In this document: one piece after another, positions 21,519 to 30,200 of the stretch
Numbering within the stretch: the stretch's first letter is position 1
How the letters are laid out: each line of letters begins with the position of its first letter
DNA from: a virus
DNA: 38,085 nt
Strand: one strand, 5' to 3'
Virus record (IMG/VR): IMGVR_UViG_3300042987_000838
Span: 1-38,085 of that record
Notes under the pieces: model-generated
What the model saw: the letters and a program-made list of their open reading frames with translations, nothing else
What the model was told of the DNA's origin: nothing
The model's database searches: none
Translations under genes and position numbers: made by a program

Positions 21519-23236
21519 GGCGTCGTCCACTTTGCGTCAGCGTTCGGGTTGCGCTGCTTGAAAAGCGCGAGACCTGCCGCGTATCGCTCGCGGGTGTTGT
21601 TGTGCTGGTAGGTCGCATCCATCGGAGCCTTCCCGAAGATCGGGTGCTTGTGCTCGAAGCGGAGCCGATCGCGGGCGTCGATGACGATCTTGTCCGCATA
21701 AGCTCGAGCGGCGAACTCGTTGTCGGAGAAGACCGACTCGTAGCCCTGAAAGAACAGATGGCCTTGGTTCTCGTAGCGCGCCCGCGATAGGATCGCCATG
21801 CAGAGTAGCTCGTCCTTGCGCGTGCCGTCGTGAGGCGCCACGACGAACTGATCCTTGAGCGGATCGCGGCCGGCGACGACGTCGAGCAGGATCGAATCCC
21901 AGCCCATGCACGGCACCCAATCGTCGGAGAGTTGGACGAAGATGTCACCGGTCGCCTCGGCCGCGGAAAGGTTCCAAGCCGCCACGCAAGACTTCGCGCC
22001 CGATGTTACGCTCACGAACTGTTTCGCCATCTCGACCGAAGCGAGGTCGTCCGCATCGACCGCGAAGATGTGCTCGATCCGCGTCGGGTCCGCGGCTGCG
22101 TTCAGCCACGCGTCGCGAGTTGAGACCGCCTGCGAGGTGCGTCCCCTCGTCGCGTGCAGGAGTGAGATCCTCGGCTTCAGACCGGCGTGGAATTGCGCCT
22201 GAAGGACCGTCGCCATCGCCTTGTTCCCTTCGGCGCGGAACGCACGGGCGGCGAGATCGTAGCCAGCCCAGCCGTACCACTTGGCCTCGTGCGTCCACGG
22301 CCGCTTCGTCTCGAGCGGCTCGCGAAGTTCCAGCATCCGGTTCGCCCACCAGACCGCGGTGCCGTAGTCCTTCACCTGAAACGCGTGCAGGATCAGCCCG
22401 GCAAGCGCCTCCCGGCACCACGGGAAGACGCCGTGCGCTTCCATGAGCATCGCCTTGGCCTCGCGGTTCGAGTAGGAAAGGCGGGCGCAGTTGAGCAGCG
22501 CCTCATACCGGAACGCCGGTTGCAGGTTCGGGAAGGCGAGCGCCAGCTTGCCGAACTCGAGCGCAGCGTCCCTCGATTGATTGCAGAAGTGCTCTTGGTG
22601 GATGTAGAAATACTGGCTCGGCGTCTCGCGGACCGAGTGCGCGAGGATGCGCAGATTCCGCCGGCGGTTCTCCCGCTTGACCTCTTTCGGAGCGTGGACC
22701 CAGACCGTCTCGTTGTTGACGTCGAGATGCTTGTCCCCGTCGAGGATCAGTAGGTTTTCGTGGACGTCGTGATGCCAGACGCGCCCCGTCTTAAAAGCCT
22801 CGCGGCGGATCGCCCGCTCGCGGTAGAGCGCCTTGCCGGAGCCCTTCACGTCGTAGATGAAGCGCAGCATCTTGACCTCGGGAGCTACGGAACCGAGGAC
22901 GCCGCGCAGCGCATCGACTCCGCGGATCACGTCGTCGCAGTCCGACCAGATCAGCCAGTCGCCCGTGCCTTGCGCGAAAGCCTCGTTGCGCGCCTTGGCG
23001 AAGGAATCGACGTGGTCCCACTTGAGCGAGCCGGCATCGTTGAGATGCTCCGAGAAGACGAAGTCCTTGCCGTTGGCCGCGCACCACGCCCGCGCCTTCT
23101 CGACCGTATCGTCGGGAGCCTTCGCCCCGATCGCCCGCACGAGCGAGAGCTCGTCGAAGGCCGGCGCAAACGCGCCGAGCATGGTCTCGATGTGGTGCGA
23201 CTCGTTGCCGCAGATGACGCAGAGGGAAACGCGCAT
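21515..23236 (-). CDS. Two-domain GT2 glycosyltransferase
   Basis: A 573-residue protein. The N-terminal GT-A domain (1-about 215) begins VSLCVICGNESHHIETML and has SDCDD at 98-102 as metal-binding DXD, with WHHDVHENL near 154. Residues about 215-350 are helical repeats (TPR-like, with ALEFGKLALAFPNLQPAFRYE). A second GT-A domain (356-about 560) has ISLLHATRGR, FAVDADD at 391-397 and LSDDWVP. Two catalytic domains joined by helical repeats imply a processive or two-step transferase. Such enzymes modify surface glycans or virion proteins. It opens a three-gene cassette placed between the capsid gene and head-completion genes. Confidence 0.8.
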   Translation of the reverse strand: MRVSLCVICGNESHHIETMLGAFAPAFDELSLVRAIGAKAPDDTVEKARAWCAANGKDFVFSEHLNDAGSLKWDHVDSFAKARNEAFAQGTGDWLIWSDCDDVIRGVDALRGVLGSVAPEVKMLRFIYDVKGSGKALYRERAIRREAFKTGRVWHHDVHENLLILDGDKHLDVNNETVWVHAPKEVKRENRRRNLRILAHSVRETPSQYFYIHQEHFCNQSRDAALEFGKLALAFPNLQPAFRYEALLNCARLSYSNREAKAMLMEAHGVFPWCREALAGLILHAFQVKDYGTAVWWANRMLELREPLETKRPWTHEAKWYGWAGYDLAARAFRAEGNKAMATVLQAQFHAGLKPRISLLHATRGRTSQAVSTRDAWLNAAADPTRIEHIFAVDADDLASVEMAKQFVSVTSGAKSCVAAWNLSAAEATGDIFVQLSDDWVPCMGWDSILLDVVAGRDPLKDQFVVAPHDGTRKDELLCMAILSRARYENQGHLFFQGYESVFSDNEFAARAYADKIVIDARDRLRFEHKHPIFGKAPMDATYQHNNTRERYAAGLALFKQRNPNADAKWTTP

Positions 23237-23252
23237 GGCTCTCTACGGTCTG

Positions 23253-23288
23253 TAAAAAAGAGAAACGCCGCACCTTTCGATGCGGCGT
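23253..23288 (-). terminator. Strong Rho-independent terminator after the capsid gene
   Basis: On the minus strand, ACGCCGCA (23288-23281) pairs perfectly with TGCGGCGT (23272-23265) around TCGAAAGG, followed by TTCTCTTTTTT. An 8-bp GC-rich stem plus a T-run is the textbook form. It lies 41 bases after the capsid stop and should lower expression of the glycosyltransferase cassette and tail genes relative to capsid. Confidence 0.92.
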
Positions 23289-23296
23289 CCCCTTGC

Positions 23297-23320
23297 GATG
23301 CCGAAAAACCCTACGGCATC
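23297..23320 (-). terminator. Second hairpin behind the capsid gene
   Basis: GATGCCG pairs with CGGCATC (23297-23303 with 23314-23320). On the minus strand the loop is TAGGGTTTTT. It lies nine bases from the capsid stop and just before the strong terminator. It may act as an mRNA-end stabiliser or as an accessory terminator. Confidence 0.6.
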
Positions 23321-23329
23321 ACCTCATGG

Positions 23330-24295
23330 TCAGGAGTACTGGGTGTTGATGATCTGACCGGCGTTCGAGTTGACGACCTTCTCGGCCGTGTACTGCGAGG
23401 CGCGGACGATGTTCGACTTGATCGCCTCATCGCGATAAGTGAACACGCCCACGGCGGGACCGTACTCGGACCAGTTCAGGGTGAATCCAGCGCCACCGCC
23501 GAAGTAACCCGAGGAGGCCTCGGTCACGGCGCCAACCCAGATGTAAGCGTTCGACCAGACGTTCGTCGCGCTGTAGGCGATGCCTTCAGCGGCGGCGTCG
23601 TAGCTGGCGCGACCGATCAGCACCTCGGAGACTCCGAACACCTCGGCCGCGGCCTGCGTGGACGCGTTGAGGATCGTGTCGCTCGAGAGACCAGCGCCGC
23701 GGAGGCGGTTCTGGAACTTCGTGCTGGCGCGGATGCGAGTCCAGACGGGAGCCGACATCACAACGCGGAGGTTGTTGGCGGACTCACCGTTCGCGAGGAT
23801 GCGGTCGATCGCCTCCTGCACGTCGGCACCGACGTCGAAGGTCGCGAGGTTGCCGGTGGTGTAAGCCGTGCCGGAGTTCGTCGCGGTGAAGGTCGACGTG
23901 TTGAAGATCGCGGAAGCGACTCGGAGCTCGTGACCGAGCAGGAGCTTACGCTGCGCGAGCTTGGCGGCGACCACCTCGGCGTCGAAGAAACGCGAGACGT
24001 CCTGCGCGACCGTGTCGTCCACACCCATCTCCACGCCGTATTCGAGCGCGAGGTAGGTTTCCTGATTGTAGGCGGCGGTGGCGCGGGCGTAGGACGAGTT
24101 CGGCGAACGCTGCTTGATCTCGTTCTTGAGGAGCTGGCCCTGCTTCAGAAGGAAGCTGGGATACTGACCGGCGCGAACCGGAACGGGCAAGACGGGCATG
24201 ACCCGCGTGCCGACGAGGTTCGACTCCCAGTCTTTCGCCTGCTCGAGAACGCCGGCGATGTCTCCGCGGAAGACCGCGGCTGCATTGGTGTACAT
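23330..24295 (-). CDS. Major capsid protein
   Basis: A 321-residue protein. It begins YTNAAAVFRGDIAGVLEQAKDWESNLVGTRVMPVLPV, contains ALEYGVEMGVDDTVAQDVSRFFDAEV (about 88-115), VVMSAPVWTRIRAS, VLIGRASYDAAAEG, and near the end GFTLNWSEYGPAVGVFTYRDEAIKS. These are features of the HK97-fold E-loop, spine and P/A domains in capsid proteins of the lambda E-like group. Position after protease and decoration genes supports it. AAAGGA 9-10 bases before ATG gives a good ribosome-binding site, suiting high expression. Two hairpins follow, one a strong terminator. Confidence 0.85.
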   Translation of the reverse strand: MYTNAAAVFRGDIAGVLEQAKDWESNLVGTRVMPVLPVPVRAGQYPSFLLKQGQLLKNEIKQRSPNSSYARATAAYNQETYLALEYGVEMGVDDTVAQDVSRFFDAEVVAAKLAQRKLLLGHELRVASAIFNTSTFTATNSGTAYTTGNLATFDVGADVQEAIDRILANGESANNLRVVMSAPVWTRIRASTKFQNRLRGAGLSSDTILNASTQAAAEVFGVSEVLIGRASYDAAAEGIAYSATNVWSNAYIWVGAVTEASSGYFGGGAGFTLNWSEYGPAVGVFTYRDEAIKSNIVRASQYTAEKVVNSNAGQIINTQYS

Positions 24296-24319
24296 GGTAA
24301 GAGTTTCCTTTCTTTATGG

Positions 24320-24670
24320 TTAGATGTTCTTCGGCAGGAACTCGATCGTCGCACCGCTGGAAGCGGTGGTCGTGAGCGACTTGCCGATGGTGACGGTGCC
24401 GGTCGTGGAAACGAGACCAGAGGCGCCGAGGTACAGGGTATCGCCGACCGTGACCGGAGTCGCGGTGATGACGCCCTTCTGGGTGCCGAAGCTGGTCAGG
24501 AACGCGACGGTGACGTAGTCGCCCGAGGCGGCGTCGATCTGCGCGAAGCCGTCGCAAGCGGTGCTGGTCGAAAGACCCACGCCGCGGTTGTTGGAAATCA
24601 CGACGCCGTAAAAGGCGGTGACGGTGGTGTTGGCAAGGAACGTGCCCGTGCCGATGTAGTTGGTAGCCAT
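24320..24670 (-). CDS. Capsid decoration protein-like
   Basis: A 116-residue small beta protein: FLANTTVTAFYGVVISNN, GDYVTVAFLTSFGTQKGVITATPVTVGDTLYLGASG. The pattern of VTVGDTLY followed by a Gly turn is common in DUF2190-like and lambda gpD-place capsid stabilising proteins. It sits between the protease-scaffold and capsid genes, as gpD does in lambda. No Shine-Dalgarno is visible before ATG. Confidence 0.72.
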   Translation of the reverse strand: MATNYIGTGTFLANTTVTAFYGVVISNNRGVGLSTSTACDGFAQIDAASGDYVTVAFLTSFGTQKGVITATPVTVGDTLYLGASGLVSTTGTVTIGKSLTTTASSGATIEFLPKNI

Positions 24671-24683
24671 GGTAGGTTACGGG

Positions 24684-25622
24684 TTAGAGTTTGATGCGCT
24701 CGCCGGCCTGCACGCGGGAGCGGTAGGCGACATAAGCGTCGGAGTTGTTCTTGATGCAGAAGGTGATCGCGGCGGCCTTGTCGCCCTTGAGCTCGGCGGA
24801 CTTCTCGGCGACGAGCGCCTCGAACGTCTTCGCTTCGGCCTTCGGAGCGGGAGCCTCGGCGGAAACGGCCGGGGCGGCGGGCGCTCCGATCGTCTTCGCA
24901 AACTCCTTCAGCGCGGCCGAGGCGGCTTCCTTGGCGGCAAGCTGCACGGCGTCTTCTTGCTTCGCGGCCATCGCGGCCGGCTTCTCTTCGGGCTTCGGCA
25001 TCATGGACTCCAACTTGGAGAGCCTGTCACCGTAAGCCATCATCGCGGACTGGATCATCTCCGCGACGGCTTTCTTCATGTCGTCATTCATTTCAGGATT
25101 GGGTTCGATTTCGATTGAGACGCCGGAGGCGTCGTTAAACTTTTTCATGATTCGGGAAAACAAGCCGTCACGGTTCGCCGCCGGCTCGGACACGAGGTCG
25201 ACGGAATAGATCTCGGAGCACCGCTGAAGCACCGTCTTCTTGTCGGCGCCGAGCTCGCTCGGACCGGAGAACGCGATCGAAAGCCCGAAGGTGTCCGGGA
25301 TCTTCTCCGCGATCTCGAGCACATAGGCGCGGTGCGGCGAGTTTTGCAGCAGGTGCAGATCGCCGAGGAGCTTGGTTCCCTCGATGCGAAGCTCGGAGAC
25401 GTAGCCGATGATGTCGCCCGCGGATGAGTTGTGATCGAGCTTCACCTTGAGCCCGCCGGCGTATTGCTCGGCCGCGGCCTTGACCTGCTCGAGCGTGCGG
25501 CGGTCGATCATCACTCCATGCCCGAGCGCCGGACCCTCGGAGATCAGGGACACGCCGCGGATGACGCCGGAAGCCGCGTCGATCTGGCCGGCGGATACTG
25601 CGAAAGTGATTGTGGGCTGCAT
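24684..25622 (-). CDS. Prohead protease with C-terminal scaffold
   Basis: A 312-residue protein. Residues 1-about 165 are the protease domain: GVSLISEGPALGHGVMID, then KLDHN with candidate His64, FGLSIAF with candidate Ser115, and IYSVDLVSEPAAN. The His-then-Ser order with a final VDLVSEPA strand is the phage prohead-protease pattern. Residues about 170-312 are Ala/Lys/Glu/Pro-rich helix with a coiled coil, fitting an internal scaffold as in lambda C/Nu3. The start ATG at 25622 overlaps the upstream stop by one base (TGATG); a GTG one codon earlier is the alternative. Confidence 0.82.
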   Translation of the reverse strand: MQPTITFAVSAGQIDAASGVIRGVSLISEGPALGHGVMIDRRTLEQVKAAAEQYAGGLKVKLDHNSSAGDIIGYVSELRIEGTKLLGDLHLLQNSPHRAYVLEIAEKIPDTFGLSIAFSGPSELGADKKTVLQRCSEIYSVDLVSEPAANRDGLFSRIMKKFNDASGVSIEIEPNPEMNDDMKKAVAEMIQSAMMAYGDRLSKLESMMPKPEEKPAAMAAKQEDAVQLAAKEAASAALKEFAKTIGAPAAPAVSAEAPAPKAEAKTFEALVAEKSAELKGDKAAAITFCIKNNSDAYVAYRSRVQAGERIKL

Positions 25623-25840
25623 CACTTAATAAGGTATTTCGTCAAGAGCGGCACCAGAATCCCGACGACGGCGAGTCCGCCCATCCACCGGAGAATCTGC
25701 TTTTCATGGCCGGCAACCTTGTGCTCGACCCATTCGATGCGGTCCGCGATCCCGCGGTGCCCCATCGCCTTGTCACCGACGATTGCCCGCTCGATTCGGT
25801 CAACGCTCTCTTGTAGTTTCTCGAAGCTCTCCGGTGTCAT
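25622..25840 (-). CDS. Small membrane protein, hemolysin XhlA-like plan
   Basis: A 72-residue protein: residues 1-48 form a coiled coil (SFEKLQESVDRIERAIVG, IADRIEWVEHKVAGHEKQI), and residues 50-68 form one transmembrane helix (WMGGLAVVGILVPLLTKYL) with a terminal Lys. This coiled coil plus C-terminal TM plan is that of XhlA-type lysis accessory proteins and of some spanin or holin partners. It lies next to a second TM protein and the holin. Topology would be N-in. The functional claim is inferred from form and location. Confidence 0.68.
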   Translation of the reverse strand: MTPESFEKLQESVDRIERAIVGDKAMGHRGIADRIEWVEHKVAGHEKQILRWMGGLAVVGILVPLLTKYLIK

Positions 25841-26190
25841 GATTTGCTTTTGAAGGTTGAACCGCCTTTAGTGACGATGACCTTGTTGCCGTCGACCGTG
25901 ACGCTCATCGGTTCGTTGCTGGCCTCGAGGCGCTGAATCAGTTCGCCGATGATCTGAAACTCCGGCTTCTCCTCCTTGTCCTTTGTTCCCGTGATGCCCT
26001 GCATCATATTGATGAGCGCGACGAGCGCGCCACCGATCATCGTCATTACCGCCGTGATCGCAGCGTCAGGCAGAAAAGCCGAGGCACCGACTCCGATCAG
26101 CACGATACCCGTGATGTAGGCGAGGCCGAAGCGGCCGATGGATTTGCCGGCAACTTCCTTCGCCGTGTCGGTCTGGACGGGAAGGCTCAT
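25837..26190 (-). CDS. Two-TM membrane protein of the lysis region
   Basis: A 117-residue protein with two probable transmembrane helices: FGLAYITGIVLIGVGASAFL (about 22-41) and ITAVMTMIGGALVALINMM (about 45-63). A soluble, charged C-terminal tail of about 50 residues follows. Two TMs with a charged tail fit class II holins or antiholins. It is coupled by ATGA to the three-TM holin gene. Which of the two makes the lethal pore is not decidable from sequence. Confidence 0.68.
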   Translation of the reverse strand: MSLPVQTDTAKEVAGKSIGRFGLAYITGIVLIGVGASAFLPDAAITAVMTMIGGALVALINMMQGITGTKDKEEKPEFQIIGELIQRLEASNEPMSVTVDGNKVIVTKGGSTFKSKS

Positions 26191-26621
26191 TTCTTTTCAC
26201 CGGAACCTCCCGCCTTGGACTTCATGTCGATGATCTTCTCCAGCGTCCGGCCTCCGAAGTAGGCGCTCATCACGAGCATCCCCCATTGACCGAGTAGCTC
26301 GACGAAGTTGTCCGCCACGTCGAACCATCCGGCTCCGTCGCCGATCGCGAGCAGCAAGTAGGCCGACAAGATGAAGACCATCGTCATCGGGCGGATGTTC
26401 TTCGACAGCCACGAATCCGAGTTCATGTCGGCGGTCCATCGCGCCGACACGTTCTCCTGCTCGACCTTCTGCGCCTCGATGTCGGCTTGAAGTTTCGCCA
26501 TGTCCCCGCTCATCGCGAGCTTCGCAAGCTCTAGCTTCGCCGCCTCCTTCTTGTCAGGATCGGGCAGCACGCGGTCGAGAATCTTCGACCCGATGTTCAG
26601 GATGTCGCCGAGCGGAAGCAT
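26187..26621 (-). CDS. Three-TM-type holin
   Basis: A 144-residue protein with LPDPDKKEAAKLELAKLAMSGD near the N terminus, then a helical charged part, NIRPMTMVFILSAYLLLAIGD (about 80-100), and FVELLGQWGMLVMSAYFGGRTLEKI. This is the pattern of the phage Holin_3TMs family, where RP-x-x-M starts the first membrane helix. Holins set lysis timing by permeabilising the inner membrane. It is downstream of two overlapping mini-genes and upstream of two more membrane proteins. Confidence 0.85.
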   Translation of the reverse strand: MLPLGDILNIGSKILDRVLPDPDKKEAAKLELAKLAMSGDMAKLQADIEAQKVEQENVSARWTADMNSDSWLSKNIRPMTMVFILSAYLLLAIGDGAGWFDVADNFVELLGQWGMLVMSAYFGGRTLEKIIDMKSKAGGSGEKK

Positions 26622-26625
26622 GGCG

Positions 26626-26778
26626 TCAGGCGCAGAGCGCCACGGCGATCATCACCGCGCCCGTGACCAAAAGCACGAGCGCGGTCTTTACTGCGAGGTC
26701 ACGCTTATCCGCCCGAATCCTGTTTTGCAGGTTCAACCAGCGGCGCCAATGTTCGGAAGGCTCTTTCAAGGAGTTCAT
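26626..26778 (-). CDS. Small C-terminally anchored membrane protein, nested start
   Basis: A 50-residue frame that begins inside the gene at 26705-26860 in another register and ends five bases before the holin start. The N-terminal 30 residues are hydrophilic and basic (HWRRWLNLQNRIRADKRD). The last 19 residues form one clear transmembrane helix (TALVLLVTGAVMIAVALCA). The positive-inside rule predicts N-in. No lipobox is present, so it is not an obvious spanin. The place before the holin suggests an antiholin or lysis accessory. No strong Shine-Dalgarno precedes it. Confidence 0.6.
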   Translation of the reverse strand: MNSLKEPSEHWRRWLNLQNRIRADKRDLAVKTALVLLVTGAVMIAVALCA

Positions 26779-26860
26779 GTTCGGAGCGCGTTCCGCGGAA
26801 TTGCGCCGCGGCTTGCGCGAGGATTTCGAGTGCTTGTTTCGGAGTCAGGTTTTGGTCCAT
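26705..26860 (-). CDS. Small soluble protein upstream of the lysis genes
   Basis: A 51-residue helical protein (NLTPKQALEILAQAAAQF, ELLERAFRTLAPLVEP) with GAGGTG five bases before its ATG, a good ribosome-binding site. It overlaps the next small membrane-protein gene by 74 bases in a different frame. No family is recognised. Confidence 0.62.
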   Translation of the reverse strand: MDQNLTPKQALEILAQAAAQFRGTRSEHELLERAFRTLAPLVEPAKQDSGG

Positions 26861-26881
26861 GAGTCACCTCGTCTCGTCAAA

Positions 26882-27205
26882 TCAGGCGCGGGTCAGACCG
26901 AGGTTGGCGGAGATGCAGTCAAGCTGGTACTCGTCATCGTCCACCGTCTCGGACCAGCCATCCCATTGAGCCTGCGTCATATTCACGTTGCCGTTCTTCA
27001 GCACCGTGACGATGCTCTGCTCGGGAGCGGCAGCGATTAGCACCGCGCCGGTGGTCGGGTCGAGTTGCTCGGCGACGGGAGGCACCACGACGACGTTTTG
27101 TAGTTCGTAGTAGTAGGCGGGCGGAGGTCCGAGCGTGATGCTGCGGATGAGGAGGACGTTGGCCGTCGAAGGATAGACGGCGACGGGGACGATTGATGTT
27201 TGCAT
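26882..27205 (-). CDS. Hypothetical protein following the fibre-like gene
   Basis: A 107-residue protein: a strand-rich first half (TSIVPVAVYPSTANVLLIRSITLGPPPAYYYELQ) and a helical, acidic second half (MTQAQWDGWSETVDDDEYQLDCI). The last part resembles short C-terminal motifs of fibre-associated proteins (NMTQAQWDGW). It is 12 bases downstream of the fibre-like gene, so it may be a fibre accessory or chaperone. This is inference by position. Confidence 0.6.
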   Translation of the reverse strand: MQTSIVPVAVYPSTANVLLIRSITLGPPPAYYYELQNVVVVPPVAEQLDPTTGAVLIAAAPEQSIVTVLKNGNVNMTQAQWDGWSETVDDDEYQLDCISANLGLTRA

Positions 27206-27217
27206 GATAGGTGAAGA

Positions 27218-30200
27218 TTAGAGAGCGACGGCGGGAATCTTGTACGAGGTGCCGGTGGAGTCCTTAATTACGATGTAGCCGGTGGCGGTCGGAGCTCCAG
27301 CGACGTAGGCGTTCCCGACGGAAATGTCTTTACCTGAAGCCATCGCCAAGCCCGTCGTCGTAATGCTAGCGATCAAAGTTCCGGTGACCGTGGTGTTGTT
27401 TGCCGCCGCATAAAAATTAGTAGTGGTTGCGGCATTGTAGACACTAGAACTTCCACCGATGTTCAAGACATTGGTAGTTGCATCGGAACGTCCTCCAAAA
27501 ATAAACATCGGCTCTTCCGCATTGGTGTAATGAGATACGCCAAAACGAGAATACTTCGCGGTGGAGTTGGTTGTGTTGTCGCGCCCGTAGATTTCCGAGC
27601 CGAGTGTAACGGTAGAACCTGCTGCTGACGTGATGTTCCCCTCAAACGTCGCGTTGTAGCTAGTGTCGAGCGTTAGGACAGTAGTGGTATTGCGTTTGAA
27701 TACCAAGTTTCCCAAATTTGAAGTAATTATGGCTTGATCGTTATTCACGCCATCGCCCAGTTTGAGCGTCGTGGTTGAGCCATTCGCTGTACCACCAATT
27801 ACAACCGTCGGGCTGCTGGACGCCAAAAACGTCAACTCTCTCGTACCTGAACGGTACAGATTGCAATCCGTCCCAAACATCATCCCTCCCGCGCTGGTGG
27901 TCGTGTTGGTGCCGACTTGGAGTTTAGCTCCAGAGTCCACCGTCGTGCCGACGAGGAAGTTGTTCGTCGCGGAATTGATCGTCAGGGCAACGGCTCCCAG
28001 CGTCGAGTTGCTGATGGAGAAATCCTTGGTCGCTGCAAGACCAACGTCCCACCGCTGCGGAGACGTTTCATCCGTGCGGATCAGAATGCGAGAAGTCCGT
28101 GAGGACGTAGTGCCATCACCGGTTTTGACATCCAGTTGCGCGATGTTGGCGGGGCCGGTCGCGTAGGTGTTGGTGACCGCATTGGTTCCCGCGCCTACGG
28201 AATTGAGCAACGTCCCTCCGCTGACGGTGAGATTGCCGGAGAGGGTAGCGGAACCGCCACTCGTAAGAGTCAGAACGGTAGCCGTATCTGCCGCAATCGT
28301 AAGATTGGTCCCGCCATTAAAATCCCAATCGCGCACACCACTTCGCGTCAGACGAAGTTGGCCGTCTGCGCTAGTACGGAAGGATTGCAAAACGCCATCA
28401 GCTACGCCACCAGCCCATACATAATTGGTGCTAGATCCGATCTTTGCGGTGCCGCCCCCGTAAATACTGCCCGCCACGCCCACTCCCCCGCTGACAACCA
28501 GCGCGCCCGTAGACGTGGAGGTGGAGGCGGTGGTGGAAGTCAAACTGACAACGCCAGTGCTCTTGGCAATGGTCAGGAGATTGCTTCCGGCCGTGTTGTC
28601 GCGGATAAGAAATCCTCCCGCACTCGCATCATTCGTGTAGATAGACCATTGTTGCTGCGAGCCTCCACCAAAACCCGATGTCAGGTAAATTATCGGCGAG
28701 GCGTTGGCATTAGCTCCACGGATGCTTAATGTAGGCGAGGCTGTAGCGCCGTTAAGAGTGACATCGCTAGTAAATAAACCCGTCCCCGCCACCTGCAACT
28801 TCTGCCCGCCGTCCGTCGTGGTGCCGATGAGGAGGTTGCCTGCCGCAGACAACATTGCCTTGGTCGTGTTGCCTTGACGAAAATAGATCGGACCGGTAGC
28901 TCCAGTCGCGTTCAGGTAAAGATCCGTCGGCCCCGCCGCTAAAGTGTAGTTTGATGCAGATGGCGTGACGTTGAAATAGAGAGATGGATAGCCCGCCCCA
29001 CCAGCGGCTGCGAGCTGCATATTTTCAGCTCCACTAACTAACGAAACAGAAGAAGATCCTTTTGAAGTTAGCGTCGCTCCACCACTTGCCCCCTGCCCCA
29101 GCACCAAGCTCGCCCCGCTGCTCCCGCCGTTCAGCGTGAGATTGGTCGCGCTCTGCGCCGTCAGGCTGTTGACATTCGTAACCGCAGTCGGAATCGACAA
29201 CGTCACCGCCGCGTCCGCGTTCGTGACCGTGATCTGGTTTGCCGTGCCGGTCAGTTGCGCGTTCTTCCAGAGGTCGTTCGTCTGGTCGTAAATCAGCGTC
29301 TGGCCCGCGAGCTTCGGAGCGTTGATCTGAACGTCGTGGATTTCGTCGAGCTCGTAGCCGTTCTGGATGCGGACGTAGAGTTCACCGTTGCCGCTGTTGG
29401 CGCGCTCGATGATGCCGACGTAGACGAGATGATTCGGCGCGTAGGGCTTGGTGGCCGTGAAACTGCCGGGAGTCGCCCCGAGGTAAACGGTGTCGCCGTC
29501 GCTGTAGGTGCCGAGGTTGAGATTGCTCACCACGCCGACGCAGGTCACCGTGCCCGTCCCATTGGGAGCGATCGACGTATCGGAGACGACGCCGAAGGTC
29601 TTCGCGCTCGTCGCGTCGCTCGTGTTGTAGGCGAGCTTGACCGACGGGAAGCCGCCGGTGGCGCTGAACAGATAGACGACCTGACCCTTCGTGATCGCGA
29701 CGCTCTCGGCGTTCTTGACCGTGGCCGTGAGGATTTCCTGCGCGCCGGTCGCGTCGATGGTGATCGTGCCTGCGCCGTTCGTGATCGTGACGCCCGTTCC
29801 GGCGGTGAGCGTGTTGTTGACGAACGCGGAGCCGTTGCCGATCAACAATTCGCCGTTCTGCGGGACGGCCGTGAGATCCGTGAGAGAAGTCGGTCCGCCA
29901 CCGCCTCCGGTGCCTCGAGCGGCGACAAGCGTCCAGTCCGCGGAACTGCGGCTCGGGCGGGTGCGGTTGTCATCCTTCGCTGACGTGTAAGAGTCCCCGT
30001 TCAGCGTGACGAGATCGAGCTTGTTGTAAGCGACGCCGGCCTGCCACTTGCCGCGAGGGTTGAGCGACTTCGGCTCGGCGAACTCCTTGCGGAGCTGGTC
30101 GATCTCTCCGGCCCGCGGGAAACGAGCGAGCTCTGCGTCAACGATCCCCTTGACGGCCTCGGGAAGTGAAGCGGCGTGCTCCGCGATCTTGGCCTCGGCC

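Noticed and set aside
22760-24694. Long open frame on the plus strand (644 codons) opposite the capsid and glycosyltransferase genes
   Set aside because: It crosses the capsid terminator hairpins and runs antisense to two well-supported genes. The product is Arg/Val/Asp-rich without domains, as expected for the mirror frame of GC-rich coding DNA.
26626-26778. Interpretation of the 50-residue TM protein as a u-spanin or Rz1-like lipoprotein
   Set aside because: No N-terminal signal or lipobox is present; the only Cys is at the C-terminal end of the membrane helix.
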